Assembly (NCBI GenBank): GCA_015060965.1
Contig: SUXN01000013.1
Span: 1-62,791, forward strand
Length of the DNA: 62,791 nucleotides
Source: Bacteroidales bacterium
GTDB taxonomy: Bacteria > Bacteroidota > Bacteroidia > Bacteroidales > Bacteroidaceae
Direction of reading: 5' to 3'
Part shown: positions 50,438-59,229 of the stretch, in pieces
Numbering within the stretch: position 1 is the stretch's first letter
How the letters are laid out: every line of letters begins with the position of its first letter
Made by a program: the position numbers and the translations under genes
The notes under the pieces: model-generated
The model's input: only the letters and a program-made list of their open reading frames with translations
What the model was told of the DNA's origin: nothing
The model's database searches: none

Positions 50438-51011
50438 ACTGGCGATAACGGGTGGAATAGGCAGTGGAAAATCTGTAGCTTCGCACATAATGGAGGTTAT
50501 GGGTGTGCCTGTATATGACTGCGACAGACGTGCCAAGGAACTGATGGTCACGGATACGGTGATAATAAAAGGTCTTACAAGAATGTTCGGCTGCGAATGT
50601 TATAATGAGGACGGCTCCCTCAACAAAACTTATGTCGCATCAAGGATCTTTACGGATGATGATAATATCAAGCGTGTAAATTCTCTTGTACATCCGGTTG
50701 TAAAGAGGGATTTCGAGGAGTGGGCGGCATGCAAGGATGTCCCTGTTGTGGCAGTAGAGACTGCTGTGCTGTATGAGTCAGGAATAATAGAGTCTGTTGA
50801 CAAGGTACTGGTCGTATGGGCCGATAAGGAGACGTGCATCCGCCGTACCATTGCACGAAGCGGTATGAGCAGGAACCAGGTAATAAGCAGGATGCAGAAA
50901 CAGATGTCCTCTGACGAGATGCTGCTTCTGTCCGATTATTCGTTGTACAATGATAAAGACAAGCCTCTCTTGCCGGGGATTAAAGCATTGTTGGACGAAC
51001 TGCAAAGTTAA
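50421..51011 (+). CDS. coaE: Dephospho-CoA kinase
   Basis: Enzyme of 196 aa for the last step of coenzyme A synthesis, ATP-dependent phosphorylation of the 3'-OH. The P-loop is AITGGIGSGKSVAS, and VYDCDRRAKEL and NSLVHPVVKRDFEEW are typical, as is ETAVLYESGI. It overlaps the previous gene by 17 bp, so translation may be coupled. Confidence 0.95.
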   Translation: MGNCIKLAITGGIGSGKSVASHIMEVMGVPVYDCDRRAKELMVTDTVIIKGLTRMFGCECYNEDGSLNKTYVASRIFTDDDNIKRVNSLVHPVVKRDFEEWAACKDVPVVAVETAVLYESGIIESVDKVLVVWADKETCIRRTIARSGMSRNQVISRMQKQMSSDEMLLLSDYSLYNDKDKPLLPGIKALLDELQS

Positions 51012-51036
51012 ATATGTTGATTTCCTTTGTCTAAAT

Positions 51037-51067
51037 TTTGCAGTGCAGTTTTGATTTCATATCTTCG
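51037..51067 (+). promoter_or_regulatory. Promoter of DUF5606-DUF4923
   Basis: TTTG at 51037-51040 and TATCTTCG at 51060-51067 with 19 bp between. Confidence 0.65.
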
Positions 51068-51116
51068 CAAACCGATGGTAATTTTAAAGATAAATCCAAT
51101 TATTAAAATATAATCT

Positions 51117-51536
51117 ATGTTTGAAAGAATTTTGACTATCTCGGGAAAACCCGGTCTGTATCGTCTGCTTTCGCAGGGACGTAATATGTTTATAGTAGAG
51201 GCTGTTGATGCGACAAAGAAGCGTATGCCTGTATACAATAGCGACAAGGTTGTGATGCTTGATGACATTGCAATATATACTGATACCGAGGAGATTCCTT
51301 TGCGTGAAGTTTTTGCAAAGATCCAAGAAAAAGAGGGTGGTGTTCTGCCTTTTGATATGAAGGCTGCTACACCGGAGGAACTTGTCGAGTATTTTGAGTC
51401 TGTTATGCCCGATTATGACCGCGAGCGTGTATATCTGACTCACATAAAGAAGATCTACGCATGGTACAATATCCTTGTAGAGAATGGCGTGGTTGATTTT
51501 ACACAGGAAGAGGTTGCTGAGGAGGCAGCTGAATAA
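51117..51536 (+). CDS. DUF5606 protein
   Basis: Protein of 139 aa. The N-terminal part (ILTISGKPGLYRLLSQGRNMFIVEAVD, IYTDTEEIPLREVFAKIQEKEGG) matches the DUF5606 family and the C-terminal part (LVEYFESVMPDYDRERVYLTHIKKIYAWYNIL) a helical domain usually found with it. It looks soluble and cytoplasmic. Function unknown. Its place between coaE and clpB is common in Bacteroidales. Confidence 0.85.
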   Translation: MFERILTISGKPGLYRLLSQGRNMFIVEAVDATKKRMPVYNSDKVVMLDDIAIYTDTEEIPLREVFAKIQEKEGGVLPFDMKAATPEELVEYFESVMPDYDRERVYLTHIKKIYAWYNILVENGVVDFTQEEVAEEAAE

Positions 51537-51561
51537 TCAATACAAATAACACAAACACTAT

Positions 51562-52260
51562 ATGAAAAAGACTTTATTGCTATTGTTTATGGCTTTTGCA
51601 TTGTCAATCAACGGCAACGCACAGGGCCTTGATGCACTTTTCGGGAAATTGAAGGGCTCTATCAGTGGTGCGAAGAGCGAGTCCGGTAGCTCTGCATCCA
51701 ATATACTTACAGATATTATAGGCGCAGTTACAGGTGGTCAGAAACTTACTGCGGATGCGCTCTGCGGTACATGGAACTACGAGGGTACATCCTGTGCCCT
51801 TGAGAGCGACGAGGCGCTTGCCGAGCTGGGCTCAAAGCTCGTTACAGTAAAGGTTGAGGAGAAAGTGAATGAATTGCTTCTCAAAGTCGGTGTCAAAAAG
51901 GGCAATGCCTCTCTTACTTTTGCCGAGGACGGAACCTGTACGGCTAACATCGGCGGCAAGTCATTTGCCGGAACATATGTCATAGGTGAGGATGCCAAGA
52001 GTATTGCTTTTACGTTCATGCTGGGCCAGTTGAAGCTCAATTCAACGGTGGAGTATATGTCAAAAAGCATGAACATTACCTTTGATGCCGATAAGGTGCT
52101 TGCTATTGTAAAGAATCTGAGTGCGGCTGTATCGCAGTATGGCAATTCGCAGACATCGTCATCATCTTCAATATCTTCTACACTGCAGCTTGTGAAGAGC
52201 CTGAGTACATTGCTTGAGGGATTCAACGGCATGCGTCTTGGTGTAAAGGTCTCAAAGTAA
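51562..52260 (+). CDS. DUF4923 secreted protein
   Basis: Protein of 232 aa with a signal peptide (LLLLFMAFALSINGNAQ). The body begins GLDALFGKLKGSISGAKSES and continues with ADALCGTWNYEGTSCALESDEALAELGSK, the DUF4923 signature, and a beta-rich part like lipocalin-type folds. A serine-rich patch (TSSSSSISS) lies near residue 200. Function unknown; periplasm or surface is likely. It is 25 bp after DUF5606. Confidence 0.8.
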   Translation: MKKTLLLLFMAFALSINGNAQGLDALFGKLKGSISGAKSESGSSASNILTDIIGAVTGGQKLTADALCGTWNYEGTSCALESDEALAELGSKLVTVKVEEKVNELLLKVGVKKGNASLTFAEDGTCTANIGGKSFAGTYVIGEDAKSIAFTFMLGQLKLNSTVEYMSKSMNITFDADKVLAIVKNLSAAVSQYGNSQTSSSSSISSTLQLVKSLSTLLEGFNGMRLGVKVSK

Positions 52261-52275
52261 ACAGTAGCCTGTTAT

Positions 52276-52316
52276 AATAAGAAAGGATGCAGATTTTCTC
52301 TGCATCCTTTCTTATT
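52276..52316. terminator. Two-way terminator between DUF4923 and clpB
   Basis: An 18-bp stem including GAAAGGATGCAGA and TCTGCATCCTTTC with a five-base loop. It abuts the clpB stop codon. Confidence 0.88.
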
Positions 52317-52317
52317 G

Positions 52318-54906
52318 TCAGTTGGTGAATATCAGTTTTTCTTCATCTGCATCCACCTTTATCGCTCTTTCCTTGTCGACGGCTCCTGCCAGCAGCTGTT
52401 TTGAGAGGTCATTTAGCAGGTAGCGCTGTATGGCTCTCTTTATCGGGCGTGCACCGAAGTCGGGGTCAAATCCGGCCTTTGATATGAACTTTATCGCGGC
52501 ATCGCTTGCTTCCAGTCTGATCTCATTCTCGGCAAGCATTGCCTTGATGCCTTCAATCTGCAGGCGCACGATCTTCTCAATTTCAAGCTCGTCGAGCGGA
52601 GTGAACATGATGGTCTCGTCAATGCGGTTCAGGAACTCGGGACGTATGCTCTTCTTTAGCATCTCCATGATGTGTTCTTTTGTCTCCTCAATGATATGTT
52701 CCCTGTTCTCTTCTGTAATCTTGTCGAACTGCTCTTGTATGTAGCTGCTGCCAAGATTGCTTGTCATGATGATGATGGTATTCTTGAAGTTTACCACACG
52801 TCCCTTATTGTCGGTAAGTCGTCCGTCATCAAGAACCTGCAACAGTATGTTAAACACGTCGGGATGGGCTTTCTCTATCTCGTCGAAGAGTACTACAGAG
52901 TATGGCTTGCGGCGTACGGCCTCTGTCAGTTGACCGCCCTCGTCATATCCTACATATCCCGGAGGCGCTCCAATGAGGCGTGAGACACTGAATTTTTCCT
53001 GATACTCACTCATGTCGATACGTGTCATCATGGTCTCGTCATTGAAGAGGTACGCTGCAAGTGCCTTTGCAAGTTCTGTCTTTCCCACACCTGTTGTGCC
53101 AAGGAATATGAATGAGCCTATCGGGCGTTTGGGATCCTGCAGGCCGGCGCGGCTGCGTCGTACGGCATCACTCACGGCCGTTATTGCTTCGTCCTGTCCG
53201 ATGACTCTCTTGTGCAGTTCGTCCTCAAGGCTGAGCAGCTTCTCGCGTTCGCTCTGGAGCATCTTGCTCACGGGTATTCCGGTCCAGCGTGATACCACAT
53301 CGGCAATATCCTCGGCTGTTACCTCCTCCTTTATCATTGCGCTGCTGCCTTGTGTGGAGTGCAGGTCGTTCTGGGCCTTCTTTATCTCCTCTTCCAGTTC
53401 CTTGATCCTGCCGTAGCGTATCTCGGCCACACGTCCGTAGTTGCCCTCGCGTTCAGCCTTGTCGGCCTCGAACTTCAGACTCTCGATCTCCTGTTTGGCA
53501 CTCTGTATACGGTCGGCATACTCTTTCTCCTGCTGCCATTTGGCTCGCATGCTCTTCTCCTGCTCTTTGAGGGCTGAAATCTCCTTTGCAAGCTGGGTGA
53601 GCTTTGCTTCGTCCTTCTCGCGCTTTATCGCCTCGCGTTCAATCTCCAACTGCTTTATGTGGCGTGATATCTCGTCAAGTTCCTCGGGCAATGAGTCACG
53701 TTCCATACGCAATTTCGCAGCTGCCTCGTCTACAAGGTCGATGGCCTTGTCGGGGAGGAAACGCTCTGTAATGTAACGGTCGCTCAAAGTGACGGCTGCT
53801 ATCAATGCGTCGTCCTGTATACGTACCTTGTGGTGGCTCTCGTAGCGTTCCTTCAGTCCACGCAATATTGATATTGTGCTCATCTTGTCGGGCTCTGTAA
53901 CCAGTACGCTCTGGAAGCGGCGCTCAAGTGCCTTGTCCTTTTCAAAGTACTTCTGATACTCGTCGAGAGTGGTGGCACCGATTGAACGCAACTCGCCTCG
54001 TGCAAGTGCTGGCTTGAGTATGTTTGCCGCATCCATTGCACCTTCGCTCTTTCCGGCACCCACAAGGGTGTGTATCTCGTCGATGAAGAGTATTATGCGT
54101 CCCTCGGCTTTTACAACCTCGTTGATTACAGCCTTCAAGCGCTCCTCGAACTCACCCTTGTACTTTGCACCTGCGACAAGCGCTCCCATGTCAAGTGAGT
54201 ATATCTGCTTGTCGCGCAGATTGTCGGGTACGTCACCGCGGATTATACGGTGAGCGAGCCCCTCCACGATGGCGGTCTTTCCTGTTCCCGGTTCGCCGAT
54301 AAGTATGGGGTTGTTCTTGGTGCGTCGGCTCAGAATCTGCAATATACGGCGTATCTCGTCGTCGCGGCCTATGACGGGGTCAAGCTTGCCGCTCTTTGCC
54401 GCATCGTTGAGGTTCACTGCATATTTGCTTAGGGCCTGGTAGCTCTCCTCGGCATTCTGGGATGTCACTTTTTCGCCGTTGCGCAACTCTCCAATAGCCT
54501 TCTCGAGTTCCTCTCTGTTGACTCCGTTCTGCTTGAGAATCTCCGAAGCAGTGCTTTTTACTTCAAGCAAGGCGACAATGAGTGGCTCTATGCTCACAAA
54601 CTCGTCGCCGTTCTTGCCGGCAATCTCTTCGGCTTTGTCCAATACCTGGTTGCTCTCACGGCTGATGTATGGCTCGCCTCCGCTCACTTTTGGCAGTGAA
54701 TGTACGGCCTTGCTCACCTCCGTGTCAACTTTCTTGATGTTTGCGCCTGTCTTCTGCAAAAGGAAAGATACAATCTGTTCATTGCTTTTCAGAACTCCTC
54801 CCATAATGTGAACGGGCTCAATTACCTGCTGTCCGTTGGCTCTTGCCAAGTTTACAGCCTCCTGAATGGCCTCCTGGGCCTTGATAGTAAATTTGTTAAA
54901 GTTCAT
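52318..54906 (-). CDS. clpB: ClpB disaggregase
   Basis: Hsp100 chaperone of 862 aa that solubilises aggregates with DnaK. An N-terminal Clp domain (1-150) is followed by AAA module one (Walker [27 protein letters not shown]), the ClpB-specific coiled-coil middle domain (about 400-525, with [18 protein letters not shown]) and AAA module two ([30 protein letters not shown]). Full length. Upstream are tandem GCCATTTTGTCA sites, and unusually for this phylum the start is preceded by a good Shine-Dalgarno sequence (AAAGGAG). Confidence 0.97.
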   Translation of the reverse strand: MNFNKFTIKAQEAIQEAVNLARANGQQVIEPVHIMGGVLKSNEQIVSFLLQKTGANIKKVDTEVSKAVHSLPKVSGGEPYISRESNQVLDKAEEIAGKNGDEFVSIEPLIVALLEVKSTASEILKQNGVNREELEKAIGELRNGEKVTSQNAEESYQALSKYAVNLNDAAKSGKLDPVIGRDDEIRRILQILSRRTKNNPILIGEPGTGKTAIVEGLAHRIIRGDVPDNLRDKQIYSLDMGALVAGAKYKGEFEERLKAVINEVVKAEGRIILFIDEIHTLVGAGKSEGAMDAANILKPALARGELRSIGATTLDEYQKYFEKDKALERRFQSVLVTEPDKMSTISILRGLKERYESHHKVRIQDDALIAAVTLSDRYITERFLPDKAIDLVDEAAAKLRMERDSLPEELDEISRHIKQLEIEREAIKREKDEAKLTQLAKEISALKEQEKSMRAKWQQEKEYADRIQSAKQEIESLKFEADKAEREGNYGRVAEIRYGRIKELEEEIKKAQNDLHSTQGSSAMIKEEVTAEDIADVVSRWTGIPVSKMLQSEREKLLSLEDELHKRVIGQDEAITAVSDAVRRSRAGLQDPKRPIGSFIFLGTTGVGKTELAKALAAYLFNDETMMTRIDMSEYQEKFSVSRLIGAPPGYVGYDEGGQLTEAVRRKPYSVVLFDEIEKAHPDVFNILLQVLDDGRLTDNKGRVVNFKNTIIIMTSNLGSSYIQEQFDKITEENREHIIEETKEHIMEMLKKSIRPEFLNRIDETIMFTPLDELEIEKIVRLQIEGIKAMLAENEIRLEASDAAIKFISKAGFDPDFGARPIKRAIQRYLLNDLSKQLLAGAVDKERAIKVDADEEKLIFTN

Positions 54907-54915
54907 TTTTTAATC

Positions 54916-54924
54916 TCCTTTCAA
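54916..54924 (-). promoter_or_regulatory. Strong ribosome-binding site of clpB
   Basis: On the minus strand AAAGGAGA lies about ten bases before the ATG. Such sites are rare in Bacteroidota. Confidence 0.6.
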
Positions 54925-54961
54925 TGTTCTTTAAACAAATTTCGCGCCATCCTTGTTTTTG

Positions 54962-54994
54962 TGACAAAATGGCTGGTTGTTTGACAAAATGGCA
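54962..54994 (-). promoter_or_regulatory. Tandem direct repeat upstream of clpB
   Basis: Plus-strand TGACAAAATGGC occurs at 54962-54973 and 54982-54993, exactly 20 bp apart, or about two helix turns. It is a candidate operator or alternative promoter element for heat control. Confidence 0.45.
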
Positions 54995-55028
54995 TAAAGT
55001 ACCTTTGCGATATAAGGTGTCATATATA

Positions 55029-55061
55029 AGAATAGGGTGACCTGAGTGGTCACCCTATTCT
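55029..55061. terminator. Terminator after the first fasciclin gene
   Basis: Fourteen-base stem with AATAGGGTGACC and GGTCACCCTATT; only a weak T-tract on the minus strand. Confidence 0.65.
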
Positions 55062-55078
55062 GTGAAGTTATCTTTATA

Positions 55079-57160
55079 TCAATATATATCCTCTGGTTTT
55101 GCTGGGTTAGAAAGGACGCTCTTCGGAACAAGTTCAAGGTAATCCTGGTCGAACTGCTTGAATGTGTTCACGTTCTTGTCGCTGACATCTTTGAAACGCA
55201 ACCAGTGGTCTCCCTTGTCAAGACGGTATGTACCAATGATCTTGCGGAGGGGTTGTACGCCTGAGCGCATTGTCACGTTTGTCTCCTTCTCCATCACGAT
55301 GCTTGCCGGGCCCTTCATGTAACCGCGGTTACGCATAGCCTTGTCGTTCTCCTTGATTTCATCTTCGGTGAGGCCTTCATCACTTACCCAACCGATGATG
55401 GCTGTTGTCTCGTCGTTCCAACGGAGGTCAACAGGAATACCTGCAATCTTACCGTCAACGTAGAACTGACAGATACCGCGCTGGTAACCCTTAGGATAAC
55501 CGAAACGTATTTCATAGATACCCTCAGGAACGTACGGTATGCGGTATTGGAAGTCGTACTTGCCCTCGACGATGAACTCGTCACCATGATAGTTGGCGTA
55601 TGTGTTACCCCATGTCTGGTGAGGACGGAAATAGAAAACCTTACAATCCTCATTGTTCATGATAAAATATTTGCAGAAACCGTTGGGGATATATGTGACC
55701 TTTGTGTCGGGCGTCTGGAGATCCCAACGTACGCCGTTGTTCGTAAACTCGGGGAACAGTGAAGAGATGTCCATACGGATTCTCTCGTTGAGCACGTTGC
55801 CGGCCATCTCTGCCTCGTTGTAGATGAGGATGCGGTCGATAGTGTGGAGTATACCGTTGAGTGCGCCCTGCTCAAAGTCCTTGAGGTCCTCGTATTTCTC
55901 CTTTGTTGCAGAAGCCTTGTCGATAACGACGTTGATATGTCCTGCCATCTCCGGGTTGATGCATGTTGTTCCCTTTTCCTGTGCATAGTTGATTATAATC
56001 TCTTGTTTCAACTTCTCGTTGGTGTATGGTTTTGTGATTTTAACCATAGTATAGGGGAGCATTGTCTCGCAGTACTCGTAGCTGTCGAAGTTCTGGTTGA
56101 GGTTCACGATTGATGAGTAACCTTGGTTCTCATAGTTCTCCATGATGAATCCGCCAGGACCTGTTGAAGAGCTGTAGAGCAACTGACGGTCAAGAATGTG
56201 GTAAAGAATGAACTTGTGGAGAGCGTTCTTCGGGTTCTGATAGTCACCCTGTGCCTCTGTACCGTACCACTTCTCGGCAAATGCAACCAAATCGTCGATT
56301 GTATTGATACCCTTGCTGTGGAAGAGCTCGTCCGGCTCGATAAGAACAGTGTAACGCTGCTTGTGCTCCTTTGGATATGGTGATTTTGAAGTCTCTGAAC
56401 TGAGTGTCGCACCGATGAGGGTGTTGTCGTAGTCCGGGTCAATCTCATATATGTTGAGCAGTGAGTCGATACCGGTGATTCTAATTGCATCGGAGAACAT
56501 ACTGAATGCCTTGTGTGCCTCGATGAGCTCTGGCAACAGTTTGTTCGATGGGTTGAGCACGCCGTTTACCACCTGTACGTAACCGTTCTCCATCTCAAGG
56601 TCCTGCTCAACGATGAGAGCGCTGTTGTTCAGCAATGGGAACACGCGACCTGCATCGTCAGTAATCCACTCCACTGTTGTGACGCGGCGGTTCATTGTGC
56701 TGAGCGGGAATGCGCCCTCGTAGATATCGGTTGTCAGGTAACCCATCTCAATGATGTGGTTCTTTGCAATCTCGGTTGCCATACTGTCGGTGAGGTCCTC
56801 AAGGTATGGAGAGTGAATACCGGTTCTCTCACCCTGAAGGTACATTTCGTACTGGTTCTGCAAGAATGCCTCTACTGCTTCGTTTGTAGGTGCAAAACAT
56901 GTGTAAGAGCCGTAGGTCGAGAGTGTCTTCAGGATGCTGCCTGATGACTTCTTGCCTAACTTGGCCTTGCTGAGGATGTTTGTGAAACTGCTGAAACGCT
57001 CAGGGTTATTCTCCAGATATGTGGAGATGAGTTCACCCTTGAAGGTAAAGCGGTTCTGCTCGTCGATCTCGTCATCGCAGGCTGTAAAGAATCCAGCCGA
57101 TACAAATGCGATAGCTGCAAAAGCAAATGCTTTAAGCATCTTCATTGTCTTGTGGTTCAT
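55079..57160 (-). CDS. Fasciclin-domain lipoprotein 1
   Basis: Lipoprotein of 693 aa (GFFTAC, lipid cysteine C28). Fasciclin (FAS1) features are FTNILSKAKLG and KTLSTYGSYTCFAPTNEAVEAFL in the first domain (about 35-215), and GALNGILHTIDRILIYNE, the typical end of a second one. The C-terminal third is another beta-rich domain. FAS1 proteins mediate adhesion; Bacteroidales members often lie next to SusC/D genes, absent here. It is 23 bp downstream of nadE and so probably cotranscribed with it. A paralogue lies on the other side of nadE. Confidence 0.85.
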   Translation of the reverse strand: MNHKTMKMLKAFAFAAIAFVSAGFFTACDDEIDEQNRFTFKGELISTYLENNPERFSSFTNILSKAKLGKKSSGSILKTLSTYGSYTCFAPTNEAVEAFLQNQYEMYLQGERTGIHSPYLEDLTDSMATEIAKNHIIEMGYLTTDIYEGAFPLSTMNRRVTTVEWITDDAGRVFPLLNNSALIVEQDLEMENGYVQVVNGVLNPSNKLLPELIEAHKAFSMFSDAIRITGIDSLLNIYEIDPDYDNTLIGATLSSETSKSPYPKEHKQRYTVLIEPDELFHSKGINTIDDLVAFAEKWYGTEAQGDYQNPKNALHKFILYHILDRQLLYSSSTGPGGFIMENYENQGYSSIVNLNQNFDSYEYCETMLPYTMVKITKPYTNEKLKQEIIINYAQEKGTTCINPEMAGHINVVIDKASATKEKYEDLKDFEQGALNGILHTIDRILIYNEAEMAGNVLNERIRMDISSLFPEFTNNGVRWDLQTPDTKVTYIPNGFCKYFIMNNEDCKVFYFRPHQTWGNTYANYHGDEFIVEGKYDFQYRIPYVPEGIYEIRFGYPKGYQRGICQFYVDGKIAGIPVDLRWNDETTAIIGWVSDEGLTEDEIKENDKAMRNRGYMKGPASIVMEKETNVTMRSGVQPLRKIIGTYRLDKGDHWLRFKDVSDKNVNTFKQFDQDYLELVPKSVLSNPAKPEDIY

Positions 57161-57183
57161 ATTGGTTCGTTTTTTTTGGTTTA

Positions 57184-59088
57184 TTATTCTGTTTCAAGTC
57201 TGTTGCATAGTTCCGAGAACATTTTCGGGCTCACGTCCGAAGGCATTGTCCAACTCTTTGCGTTCAGGTTGCAGCTTCCTACTCTGGGGCCGTCTGGCAT
57301 GCAAGAGCGTTTGAACTGCTGTGTGAAGAATCGCCACATAAAGGTTGATAGCCATTTCTTTATTGTTGCCTTGTCGTATTTGTCCTCAAAGGCCTTCTCT
57401 GCAAGGAAGAATATCTTCTCGGGAGAGAAACCGTTGCGTACAAAGTTGTATAGGAAAAAGTCGTGCAACTCATACGGACCAACAAGGTCCTCTGTCTTCT
57501 GCTTTATGTTGCCCTCGTCGTCTGCGGGGGTGAGTTCCGGTGATATCGGTGTGTCCACAATGTCAAGCAGGGTGGCTTTGCATGTCTCATCCTCGCTGTT
57601 TGCTGCTACCCAGCGTACAATATGCTGCATGAGTGTCTTTGGCACCGATGCGTTGACGCCGTACATGCTCATGTGGTCGCCGTTGTATGTGGCCCAGCCG
57701 AGGGCGAGCTCCGAAAGGTCGCCTGTTCCTACAACTATGCCGTTCATGCAGTTCGCGATGTCCATCAGAATCTGTGTGCGCTCGCGTGCCTGTGCGTTCT
57801 CGTATGTGACGTCGTGTACGTCTATGTCATGCTCAATGTCCTTGAAGTGCTGTATGCAGGCATCCTTTATGGAAATCTCCTTTATGGTGGTACCCAAAGC
57901 TTTCATCAGATTCAAGGCATTGGTATATGTGCGGTCGGTAGTTCCGAATCCTGGCATGGTAACAGTGATGATGTCGCTGTGTGGCTTTCCCAATATGTCG
58001 AAAGCCTTTACGGTCACAAGCAATGCAAGGGTAGAGTCCAATCCTCCTGATATGCCAATTACTGCACTCTGAGAACGTGTGTGCTCAATTCTGCGTGCAA
58101 GGGCTGTCGCCTGTATCATGAATATGTCATTGTAGCTTGCATCGCTATCCTCCTTGCCTGGGATGAATGGCAATGGATTTATACTGCGTGTAATAGTGCA
58201 CTCCTTGCTTGAGCTTTGGTATATATATATATAAGGTGTGTTGTTTTTGTGTGCGAACGAAGCGTCTGTCAAGCGTTCCTTGCGCACTTTTTCAACATCA
58301 ATTTCTGTTATTGCAATGTGGCTTCCGGTTGCATATCTTATGCCCTCGGTCAAGATGTGTCCACATTCGGCAATTGCGGCATATCCCGAGTATGTGGCAC
58401 TGCTTGTAGATTCTCCCCAACCGCTGTTGGCGAACATATATCCGCTCCTGTAGCGTGAACTCTGTTGTGCTATGCTTGTCTTAATCCAATTGTGGCGTCC
58501 TACTTCCTCGTTCCACGAACATGGGTTAAGTATGATTTCGGCTCCTGCAACAGCCATATATGCTCCTGCTGGAGTGGGGGATGCTGCCTCGCTACCAATC
58601 TCAATACCGAACGTGAAACCGCCTGTCTTGAAAATCTGTGCACAGCCTATTGCTACCGACTGTCCTGCGATGTTCACATTGCTGCCGTTTGATATTGTGC
58701 TTGCGCTTGCAAACCAGCGCGCCTCGCCGGTCTGGAGTGCATTCTTGGCCACTACTCCCTCTACTTTGCCTTTGTGGACAACAACGGCGCAGTTGTATAG
58801 TGAGTTGTCATGCTGTATCGGAGCACCGAATACGGCAATTGTGTCGTGCTTTGTTGTTGATTCAGCAATAACAGCAATGGCCTTTTCGCATTCTGCAATG
58901 AAGAATGGCTGGGCGAAAAGGTCGCCGCAATTGCTTGATGTGAGGCAGAGCTCTGGCAACAGCACAATCTCGCAGCCTTTGCTTGCTGCGTCGTCAATGA
59001 GTGATATGATGCTGCCGGCATTATAATGACACTCACCTGTGCTGATTTGCGGTACAGCTACAGCTGCCTTTACAAACCCGTATTCCAT
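57184..59088 (-). CDS. nadE: Glutamine-dependent NAD+ synthase
   Basis: Protein of 634 aa completing NAD synthesis by amidating nicotinic acid adenine dinucleotide. The N-terminal nitrilase-like domain supplies ammonia from glutamine: IVLLPELCLTSSNCGD holds the catalytic glutamate, GVVAKNAL-type the lysine and ILNPCSWNEE the cysteine. The C-terminal synthetase has the pyrophosphate loop GISGGLDSTLALLV and GTGDLSELALGWATYNGDH. A good minus-strand promoter lies upstream. It is enclosed by two paralogous fasciclin genes. Confidence 0.96.
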   Translation of the reverse strand: MEYGFVKAAVAVPQISTGECHYNAGSIISLIDDAASKGCEIVLLPELCLTSSNCGDLFAQPFFIAECEKAIAVIAESTTKHDTIAVFGAPIQHDNSLYNCAVVVHKGKVEGVVAKNALQTGEARWFASASTISNGSNVNIAGQSVAIGCAQIFKTGGFTFGIEIGSEAASPTPAGAYMAVAGAEIILNPCSWNEEVGRHNWIKTSIAQQSSRYRSGYMFANSGWGESTSSATYSGYAAIAECGHILTEGIRYATGSHIAITEIDVEKVRKERLTDASFAHKNNTPYIYIYQSSSKECTITRSINPLPFIPGKEDSDASYNDIFMIQATALARRIEHTRSQSAVIGISGGLDSTLALLVTVKAFDILGKPHSDIITVTMPGFGTTDRTYTNALNLMKALGTTIKEISIKDACIQHFKDIEHDIDVHDVTYENAQARERTQILMDIANCMNGIVVGTGDLSELALGWATYNGDHMSMYGVNASVPKTLMQHIVRWVAANSEDETCKATLLDIVDTPISPELTPADDEGNIKQKTEDLVGPYELHDFFLYNFVRNGFSPEKIFFLAEKAFEDKYDKATIKKWLSTFMWRFFTQQFKRSCMPDGPRVGSCNLNAKSWTMPSDVSPKMFSELCNRLETE

Positions 59089-59109
59089 TTCTTGTCACTG
59101 CAGTTTACT

Positions 59110-59117
59110 TATCTTTG
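59110..59117 (+). promoter_or_regulatory. Plus-strand -7 element pointing away from nadE
   Basis: TATCTTTG, abutting the nadE -7 element. No gene follows on the plus strand, but a strong terminator does, at 59178-59214. Confidence 0.4.
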
Positions 59118-59149
59118 CAAAAATATAAATTATTGTTATAATAAACCAA
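59118..59149 (-). promoter_or_regulatory. Promoter of nadE
   Basis: On the minus strand TTG (59147-59149), 21 bp, TATTTTTG (59118-59125), about 30 bp before the ATG. Confidence 0.72.
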
Positions 59150-59177
59150 TTTTTGTGAGAAAGTTTATATATATAGT

Positions 59178-59214
59178 AACAAAAAAATGACGCTTTTGGC
59201 GTCATTTTTTTGTT
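59178..59214. terminator. Two-way terminator between nadE and fasciclin 2
   Basis: A perfect 16-bp stem (AACAAAAAAATGACGC and complement), loop TTTTG; it carries A- and T-runs for both strands. Confidence 0.92.
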
Positions 59215-59229
59215 ATTGGTCCTGGGGTA

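Noticed and set aside
54980..55007. Plus-strand promoter upstream of clpB (TTTG and TACCTTTG)
   Set aside because: Spacing is only 16 bp and no plus-strand gene follows; likely chance.
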